Shown here piece by piece: positions 57,816 to 64,000 of a stretch of DNA of 64,000 nucleotides. The DNA lies in the NCBI RefSeq assembly GCF_018860805.1, contig NZ_JAHKQR010000003.1, forward strand, positions 248,001-312,000, in the 5' to 3' direction. The translations under genes were made by a program, and so were the position numbers. This DNA comes from Aestuariibacter sp. A3R04 (lineage in GTDB: Bacteria; Pseudomonadota; Gammaproteobacteria; Enterobacterales; Alteromonadaceae). Positions within the stretch are counted from its first letter, which is position 1. The number at the start of each line of letters is the position of its first letter. The notes beneath the pieces were generated by a model. That model saw only the letters and a list, made by a program, of their open reading frames with translations. It did not search any database and was not told the DNA's origin.

Positions 57816-59195
57816 TTAAAAACCTCCTTTGGTTAAGCTCATCGGGTTGAGCAACTTTGTTAGCTCATCCAGTGACAAGTCAGTTGATTCATGTGCTACG
57901 TCGATAATGGGGCGGTTCTCTGAGTATGCCTTTTTCGCTATTTCGGAGGCTTTTGCATAGCCTATCAACGGGTTTAGGGCTGTGACCAAAATCGGGTTTC
58001 TACCAAGTGCAATATTGAGATTCTCTTCGTTTACCACAAAATCGCGAATAGCTTTATCTGCAAGTAAAATCGCCGCATTAGTTAACAAGGAGATATTGTT
58101 GAGTAGATTATGAGCGATAAGCGGTAACATGACGTTTAGCTCAAAGTTCCCTGACTGGCCGCCAACGGTAATTGCGGTATCGTTGCCAATTACCTGGGCA
58201 CTGACCATTGCTACTGCTTCTGGGATCACGGGGTTGACCTTGCCCGGCATAATCGACGAACCCGGTTGTAAGGCCGGTAGAGTGATTTCACCTAAGCCGG
58301 CTAGAGGCCCTGAATTCATCCACCGTAAATCGTTAGCAATTTTCAATAAAGTAACGGCAAGTGATTTAGTTAGGCCTGACAATGTCACAGCGGTGTCTTG
58401 GGAACTAATCCCAGCAAATAAATTGTTCATGGGGGTGAATTTAACTTTTGTCGTCTCGGTTAAATGTCTGGTAAAGACCTGCGAAAATTTAACGTCTGTA
58501 TTTACGCCCGTCCCCACGGCTGTTCCGCCAATAGCAAGTGATTGGATGCGAGTTTGAAAAAATGCCATGCTCAGCTTTTGTTCAGAAAGCTGAGCGGCCC
58601 AGCACTTCAGACTTTGATCCATACGCACTGGCATGGCATCCATCAAGTGTGTGCGCCCGGTTTTGCAAAATTTAGTTAATGTAGCGGCCTTTTCTTCAAT
58701 TGTCTGAATAAGGTGTTGCAACGCTGGTAATAGCTTGTTGTGAAGATCAAGTGACGCCGCTACATGAATACTGGTTGGAATTACGTCATTACTGCTTTGG
58801 CCAAAGTTAACGTGGTCATTGGCATTTATGTTCATTTGTGAGGCGCGGCTAGCAAGTTTCGCGATAACTTCATTGGCGTTCATGTTACTGCTAGTGCCCG
58901 AACCGGTCTGGAATACATCTACTGGGAAATGGGCTAGCATGTCCTGACTTTCCAATAATGAATAGCACGCATGAGTTATTCCGTCTCCTATTTCTCTATC
59001 CAGATATCCCAGTTCAACGTTACTTTGCGCCGCGGACAACTTAACGAGCAGCAACGCTCGGATAAATGATTCAGGCATTACCTGTCCACTGATGGGGAAA
59101 TTGTTTACTGCGCGTTGGGTTTGAGCCCCGTATAGCGCATCAAAAGGCACTTCCAACTCACCCATACTGTCTCGCTCTAGTCGTGTTTTTGACAT
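57816..59195 (-). CDS. fumC: class II fumarate hydratase
   Basis: This 459-aa cytoplasmic enzyme interconverts fumarate and malate. It is the iron-free, stable class II type; the signature GSSIMPGKVNP and the substrate-binding TGSGTSSNMN are present, with GRTHLMDAMPVRM. In gammaproteobacteria this enzyme replaces iron-sulfur fumarases when iron is low or oxidative stress is high. A Fur-box-like site lies 72 bp upstream, in agreement with that role. The small TPR-like gene is coupled downstream. Confidence 0.95.
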   Translation of the reverse strand: MSKTRLERDSMGELEVPFDALYGAQTQRAVNNFPISGQVMPESFIRALLLVKLSAAQSNVELGYLDREIGDGITHACYSLLESQDMLAHFPVDVFQTGSGTSSNMNANEVIAKLASRASQMNINANDHVNFGQSSNDVIPTSIHVAASLDLHNKLLPALQHLIQTIEEKAATLTKFCKTGRTHLMDAMPVRMDQSLKCWAAQLSEQKLSMAFFQTRIQSLAIGGTAVGTGVNTDVKFSQVFTRHLTETTKVKFTPMNNLFAGISSQDTAVTLSGLTKSLAVTLLKIANDLRWMNSGPLAGLGEITLPALQPGSSIMPGKVNPVIPEAVAMVSAQVIGNDTAITVGGQSGNFELNVMLPLIAHNLLNNISLLTNAAILLADKAIRDFVVNEENLNIALGRNPILVTALNPLIGYAKASEIAKKAYSENRPIIDVAHESTDLSLDELTKLLNPMSLTKGGF

Positions 59196-59545
59196 AGTTT
59201 CTCCCTGATGAATTTATAAAAAACAGCGGCCTAATGTGGTTAACACGTATCTAAAATGCCATTAAATGATAATTATTCTCATTTGTATAATCTAGCGCAT
59301 CTATCATTGTTGTCAAGAAACATTCATCGCTGACTAAACAGGTGAGTAGCGGTAAATTGAGAGTAAGGCCTGTGATTTGTTCATGACGACACCATCATCC
59401 AGATGAAATGTTAAAGAGGTGTATACATATGATGTTTGTTTATGTAGTATCAATACTGTGTAAAAAATAAGATCAATACGATGCATTTAGTCAATAGCCT
59501 GTAACGTGTTATTCGGCAAGGTGCATCTTTACTCGGGACGATACT
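59196..59545. other. intergenic region of the divergent fumC and glycosidase genes
   Basis: This 350-bp AT-rich spacer contains the Fur-box-like site at 59267-59281 near the fumC side. The remaining part toward the glycosidase gene has no recognisable operator or RNA gene. Confidence 0.5.
59267..59281 (-). promoter_or_regulatory. Fur-box-like site upstream of fumC
   Basis: TGATAATTATTCTCA matches the 7-1-7 Fur consensus TGATAATnATTATCA at all but one position. It lies 72 bp before the fumC ATG. It predicts repression of fumC and the following small gene by iron-loaded Fur. Confidence 0.7.
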
Positions 59546-61981
59546 ATGAAACGCCAATTCAAGGTCGCCGCTCTGGCTCCGCTTATGATGATTGGTGCCG
59601 CGTGCACGCAAATGGAAACCACACAAACGGATTCATCACGAACTGTACAAAGTCAGCAGGTGAAGGCTGTCAGCGCACTTGAACTGACGGCAAGAAGTAA
59701 AATGGATGAGCTTCAACGGATGATGGACGACGCTAAATCGAAGGATATCGATGTAACGCGAGAGGAAGCCGTTATCTGGTTTGCAGAAGAATTTTTGAAA
59801 TTTGCAAATTGGGATGAAGCAAACCCGGAAGCAATAGAAGCTGCGTTTGGTTACGAACGGCATTTTGCACCTGATAAAAAACAACTTGCTGCAGATTTAC
59901 CAGATTTCGAACGTCGCAAAGTTATTGAAATTCTTGATGCGGGTATCGATGTGCTTGGAAAAGTACTCCACGGAGAGATAAAGCGTCGGCCGGTAGTAAA
60001 AGTTGACTGGCAAAATACCAAAGCTGCAGATGACATGTTTGTGAGTAATGGCAAACCCATTTTCTTGTACGACTACTTTTCAAAGTCAGTTGGACAACCG
60101 CTAGGTCAGCCGGATATTTACAACGACTATTTAGGCGCACTCTATCACGGTGGTGAAAATCTCTATCCGGTGGATCACGATCGCGCCATAAATTCTTTTC
60201 TGGTCAAGGAAGACGGTACGTTTGACGAAGCGCTGCTCAAAGAGTTAACAGAAATTCCAGATGTTAATATTGGCTATCTCGTCGCTTGGCTTATGGGGAT
60301 CCCGGAATGGGTTGAAGCAAAGGAGCCTGAGATTAGGAAGGGCCGCTCGCTGTTTCAGGGGTTTGATATAGACAACCCTCTCGCCCGAGAAGTCTGGAGC
60401 AAGATCCTGCGTAAGGCGGCTGAGGTCACTAAGGGGAAGAAGGTCATAGAGCTCGGTTTCGTGCTTGCTAACGAACCGCATTGGTACTCAGAGTCTGGAC
60501 ATTGGACGGGCAACTATGAAGAAATGCAGGGTATTTCCTCTTACACATTGGCTGAGTTCCAAAAATGGCTCAAGCAAAAATACCGTGGAAATATCGCACT
60601 GCTAAACGCAAATTGGGGGGCGCAATTTTCCGGTTTTGATAAAGTGGAAATTGAAATACCTATTGATGTGAGTTTGCGCGGTAAACCCATTTGGTACGAC
60701 TGGAATCGCTACAACATGCATCGTGCTACTTCCTGGTTCACATTTATGCAAAATGAGATTCACGCCGTGAATCCCGAAGCGGATACGCACATTAAAATAT
60801 TTCCGCGTACATTCTACGAAGACTCTCGGTCTCACGGCATTGATTTAGAGGCATTGACCGAGTTGACTACCATGATTGGTCATGACGCGAAAGCGCTAGG
60901 CAGCCCGAGTATTCGTTCGCACATTTCCTCTGACTGGTGGGAAAAATATACCTACAAGTGGGATGGCATGAGCATGATCCACGACTTTACCGAGTCGGTA
61001 TCACCGAACAAAATCAATGTAAATTCAGAATCTCACTTCTTGTCTTCGGGCCAGTGGAAAGTGATGGACCCACGTACAAGCTATGTACGAAACGTCTATT
61101 GGTTGGCTACATTGCAAGGGATGGATGCGAATATGGGCTGGTTTTGGATGCGCGATCCGGATGGTTCGCCAGAAGACCGTCTTGAGGGTGAGCTCAATTT
61201 CTTTGATCCGGGCTTAGCGGGGGCGTTTGCTGGCTCTAATAACATGCAGCCTCACGTTTCCAATGAAGTCACACAAGTGATGTTCGACTTAAATACCTAT
61301 TCAGAAGAAATCATGGCGCTGCGCAAACAGTCCAGGCCAGTCAGGTTGTTCTATTCAGAAACCTCTGCCATTAATATTGGTAATTACATGACAGAACAGA
61401 CCAAATTGTATAAAGCGATGTTCTTTGAAGGGTTTCCCCTGGGCTATGCCACAGAAAATATCATCAAGAAGCAAGATAATGGGCTTTGGGATACGGTGGT
61501 AGTTTACAAAACGCCAAATGTAACGGATAGCGAATTTGCTACTTTGCAAAGCTACCTGGACGCGGGTGGATCAGTGGTCATGGATGCACACTCTTTACAA
61601 TTCGATGAATATGGTAAAAAGCGCGATAAATTATTGGTTGCAGGGCAGGGTAACCTTACAGTACTTGACGAAAGTAAGGGGATAAACGACTTACACGACG
61701 CGGCACTATCGCAGGTTAAACAAAGTAACATGCCTGACATTAAATTCGACATAGATAGCCGCCTGGAGCACAAAACAACGATTACCCGTGTGGCGAAAAC
61801 AGAAGGTAATAAATATTTAGTGAATATCCTGAGTGTAGGGCATGAGCCAGTGAAGGTGAACCTTTCGCACAAAGATGGCGGCGAGCTGAAAGTGACTAAC
61901 TTGATGACGGCCAATGAAATGAAGACTTCATTTGAGGTGGGGTCTGAAGAAGTACTGCTGTTAGAAGTAGAAAAGCGGTAA
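59546..61981 (+). CDS. clan GH-A glycoside hydrolase lipoprotein (GH42/GH50-like)
   Basis: This 811-aa protein is a predicted outer-membrane-linked glycosidase. The signal peptide ends in a lipobox (GAAC), and the mature part starts with a helical region. The catalytic TIM barrel shows ANEPHW (acid/base Glu310) and NSESHF (nucleophile Glu495). A later domain (FYSETSAINIGNY through YLDAGGSVVMD) resembles the GH42 trimerisation domain. The barrel seems closest to beta-galactosidase and agarase groups. With the sulfatase 2.3 kb away, the natural substrate may be a sulfated galactan, but this is inferred. The family assignment between GH42 and GH50 is not certain. Confidence 0.65.
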   Translation: MKRQFKVAALAPLMMIGAACTQMETTQTDSSRTVQSQQVKAVSALELTARSKMDELQRMMDDAKSKDIDVTREEAVIWFAEEFLKFANWDEANPEAIEAAFGYERHFAPDKKQLAADLPDFERRKVIEILDAGIDVLGKVLHGEIKRRPVVKVDWQNTKAADDMFVSNGKPIFLYDYFSKSVGQPLGQPDIYNDYLGALYHGGENLYPVDHDRAINSFLVKEDGTFDEALLKELTEIPDVNIGYLVAWLMGIPEWVEAKEPEIRKGRSLFQGFDIDNPLAREVWSKILRKAAEVTKGKKVIELGFVLANEPHWYSESGHWTGNYEEMQGISSYTLAEFQKWLKQKYRGNIALLNANWGAQFSGFDKVEIEIPIDVSLRGKPIWYDWNRYNMHRATSWFTFMQNEIHAVNPEADTHIKIFPRTFYEDSRSHGIDLEALTELTTMIGHDAKALGSPSIRSHISSDWWEKYTYKWDGMSMIHDFTESVSPNKINVNSESHFLSSGQWKVMDPRTSYVRNVYWLATLQGMDANMGWFWMRDPDGSPEDRLEGELNFFDPGLAGAFAGSNNMQPHVSNEVTQVMFDLNTYSEEIMALRKQSRPVRLFYSETSAINIGNYMTEQTKLYKAMFFEGFPLGYATENIIKKQDNGLWDTVVVYKTPNVTDSEFATLQSYLDAGGSVVMDAHSLQFDEYGKKRDKLLVAGQGNLTVLDESKGINDLHDAALSQVKQSNMPDIKFDIDSRLEHKTTITRVAKTEGNKYLVNILSVGHEPVKVNLSHKDGGELKVTNLMTANEMKTSFEVGSEEVLLLEVEKR

Positions 61982-62002
61982 ATAGGTAAGTTATTGATAG
62001 CG

Positions 62003-62035
62003 AGGCCAGTTTACAAAAGTAAATTGGCCTTTTTT
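62003..62035 (+). terminator. rho-independent terminator of the glycosidase gene
   Basis: AGGCCAGTTTAC and GTAAATTGGCCT form a 12-bp stem (one G-T pair) with an AAAA loop, followed by six T, 22 bp after the stop codon. Confidence 0.88.
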
Positions 62036-62165
62036 GTCACTTAAACGCCTAATAACAAGGGAGATTAGCGTTTTACATTGCCGAGCACGTCTGAGTTGGC
62101 TGTTGCCAGATGTCGATATGTCGTTACTATAGCTTAATGAAACACATAAGGTGATCCAAAAGGCT

Positions 62166-63236
62166 ATGGAATCAAATACGCCAACTGACGGCATGCCGCA
62201 AACTCTGCTACAAACGGTACTCGATGCACTGCTTCCTTTAATACCTTTACTTATCGCTATTGTATTTGTCACAGGAACACTCATCGCACTTCACTTTGTA
62301 CTATTGGCTAAGCAACATCATCTCACCAGCGAACAAAAATTGCCGCGTCAAGTAGGCTTGTTGGTACTTACTATCGTTGGAGCAGTTGTTATCGCAATGA
62401 CACTACCAGTAAGTGAAAGCACCCGCAACCAGGTGATAGCGCTTATCGGTGTGCTTATTTCAGGTGTGATTGCTTTTTCGTCAACCACCATGGTCGGTAA
62501 CCTTATGGCAGGGATCGTTTTAAGAGTGAATCGCCCATATAGGGTTGGTGACTTTATCAAAGTAGAAGGCTACAGCGGTCGCGTTACTGAAATGGGATTA
62601 CTGGATACTGAAATTCAAACAGAAAGTAGAGAACTTATTGCCTTTGCAAATACTCTCATGGTGAATTCTCCGGTTTCCGTCACCCGCGCTTCAGGGGCCA
62701 TTGTGAGTGTAGACATCAGTTTGGGTTACGACATTCACCACAGCATTATCGAAAAGCACTTGCTTGTTGCTGCAGAAAATGCAGCGCTCACTGATCCTTT
62801 CGTTCAAGTTGTTGGGCTTGGTGATTTTTCGGTGAGTTACCGAATTTCAGGTTTACTTTCTGAAGTTAAAAGTCTGCTAAGTGCCCGTTCTCGCTTGCAC
62901 AAAGCCGTGCTTGATACTTTGCACAACGCGGATATCGAGATTGTTTCACCGAGCTTTATGAATCAGCGACCTCAGCCTGATGGTCTGAAAATAATTGCCA
63001 AATCACCTCGCCAAACTCAGCAAGAAGATTCCTTGCCTGAAGATGTGATTTTTGACAAGGCTGAAGAGGCGGAACAAAAAGAAAAGAGTAAGGATAGTTT
63101 AGTGCAAGCGCTCGCCGATATTGACGCCAAAATTGCAGATAGCGAAGGGGATGAAAAAGCGGTATTAAAGAATAAAAAAGCAAAAGTAGAAGCGCAGCTT
63201 TCAGATTTAGTTGAAGCGAAAATACAAGAGGGGTAG
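62166..63236 (+). CDS. MscS-family mechanosensitive channel
   Basis: This 356-aa membrane protein has three hydrophobic segments (about residues 18-48, 62-82, 92-128). The last is the MscS pore-like helix (VIAFSSTTMVGNLMAGIVLRVNRPYRVGDFI), and the beta domain (GYSGRVTEMGLLDTEIQT; FANTLMVNSPVSV) follows. A charged coiled-coil C-terminus with many Glu and Lys (about 285-355) is extra to the standard family. ATG at 62166 with AAGG upstream is preferred to a GTG at 62151. It would release ions on osmotic downshock. Confidence 0.82.
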   Translation: MESNTPTDGMPQTLLQTVLDALLPLIPLLIAIVFVTGTLIALHFVLLAKQHHLTSEQKLPRQVGLLVLTIVGAVVIAMTLPVSESTRNQVIALIGVLISGVIAFSSTTMVGNLMAGIVLRVNRPYRVGDFIKVEGYSGRVTEMGLLDTEIQTESRELIAFANTLMVNSPVSVTRASGAIVSVDISLGYDIHHSIIEKHLLVAAENAALTDPFVQVVGLGDFSVSYRISGLLSEVKSLLSARSRLHKAVLDTLHNADIEIVSPSFMNQRPQPDGLKIIAKSPRQTQQEDSLPEDVIFDKAEEAEQKEKSKDSLVQALADIDAKIADSEGDEKAVLKNKKAKVEAQLSDLVEAKIQEG

Positions 63237-63311
63237 GGAAGGAATGAGGTGTACACAAAATTTGTACTAGCTCAAAGCTAAACTGGCAGCGGTACCTGAA
63301 AAAACGGGTCA

Positions 63312-63962
63312 CTGTCTGATCAGGGCTGAGCTAGGGAAGATGCGCTGTACGAGATTGCTTCAATGCGCCAATTTGCACATTTATCACTGGATAAGGCCAT
63401 TCCTGACCGCACGACCATTATGAACTTCCGGCACTTGCTGGAAAAGCACAAGCTGACTCGCCAATTATTCAAAACAGTTAATCAATGGCTGTCGGGCTGC
63501 GGTGTGATGATGACGCAGGGCACACTGGTGGATGCCAAGAGTCGTCTCACCCATACACTGGTGACCACCGCCGCCAATGAGCATGACTTAAACCAGTTGA
63601 AAAACCTGTTGCACGGCGAAGAAGAATTCGCTTCCGGCGATGCCGGTTATCAGGGAGCAAAGAAACGGGAAGAGTTGCAAGATACGAATGTGGAATGGCT
63701 GATTGCCGAACGCCCCGGAAAAGTCCGGGCGCTGAAAAAGCATCCCCGCAAAAATAAAACTGCCATCAACATCGATTACTTAAAAGCCAGCATCCGGGCG
63801 AAAGTTGAACACCCGTTTCGCATCATCAAATGTCAGTTTGGCTTTATCAAAGCACGATACAAAGGACTGATGAAAAATGACTCACAGTTAGCCATGCTAT
63901 TCACCTTGGCGAACCTGTTTAAAGTAGACCCGATGTTACGACGACAGCCAAGATCTGTCTAA
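63312..63962 (+). pseudogene. IS5-family transposase remnant
   Basis: The frame gives a protein close to the C-terminal part of the IS5 transposase ([52 protein letters not shown]). The first third is absent, and a TGA at about 63333 lies in the upstream remnant (LSDQG[15 protein letters not shown]). An internal deletion of about 46 residues joins GTLVDA directly to KSRLTH, exactly at a repeated VDA in the intact protein, as expected for slippage or recombination at a short repeat. No inverted terminal repeats were found in this window; the right end may lie beyond it. The element is dead, but may have shaped this boundary. Confidence 0.85.
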
Positions 63963-64000
63963 AATCCAGGAATAAGGCCGAAATCAGGCCTTAAAAGGTA

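Overview
The window looks like a chromosome segment of a marine gammaproteobacterium of the Alteromonadales (Alteromonadaceae-like). This is inferred from the protein repertoire: TonB-dependent receptors with Alteromonas-style architecture, an Rnk homologue, a fumC-linked small TPR-like protein, marine sulfatase and glycosidase lipoproteins, and an IS5 relic. No rRNA, tRNA or CRISPR array was seen.

Layout. 0-10 kb holds unrelated housekeeping and accessory genes: a FadH-type dienoyl-CoA reductase, an FG-GAP/ASPIC lipoprotein, a seven-TM GGDEF-EAL protein, a YihY-type membrane protein, and a free-standing holin plus SH3-muramidase pair. 10.4-12.9 kb is a TonB-dependent receptor. 13-41 kb is one large alcohol-oxidation island built around a periplasmic PQQ-dependent alcohol dehydrogenase (ADH): a NarL-type two-component pair, an aldehyde dehydrogenase, a NosR-like flavin/Fe-S membrane protein, a FIST sensor, a PAS-rich hybrid kinase and an AgmR/ErbR-like regulator, an unknown SHOCT protein, a porin, a second TonB-dependent receptor with a very acidic tract, pqqABCDE plus an M16 peptidase, a PedA1A2BC-like ABC system, a XoxJ/MxaJ-like binding protein, the ADH and its cytochrome c. 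41-51 kb is a cytoplasmic hybrid kinase and a tripartite RND efflux operon with its own OmpR/kinase pair. 51-64 kb holds gdhA, rnk, a decayed norR, a sulfatase, fumC behind a Fur box, a clan GH-A glycosidase, an MscS channel and an IS5 remnant.

How the island works together. Alcohols would enter the periplasm, perhaps through the porin, and be oxidised by the quinoprotein ADH using PQQ made by the pqq operon. Electrons go to the PedF-like cytochrome c, and the aldehyde is oxidised in the cytoplasm by the ALDH. The ADH carries Asp322-Phe-Asp324 at the active site. The second Asp is the published signature of lanthanide-dependent (XoxF/PedH/ExaF-type) enzymes, so this is probably a rare-earth enzyme. 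A 16-bp inverted repeat, TCCTCC-N4-GGAGGA, recurs seven times. It lies upstream of the two-component pair, the ALDH operon, the acidic TonB receptor, pqqA, the divergent ABC/XoxJ-like promoters, the ADH and the cytochrome, which defines a candidate regulon. The TonB receptor in that regulon has 18 Asp within 30 residues and is a good candidate for outer-membrane uptake of the metal or its chelate.

All calls come from reading the sequence. Family assignments rest on recognised motifs, and regulatory and metal claims are inferences unless stated otherwise.
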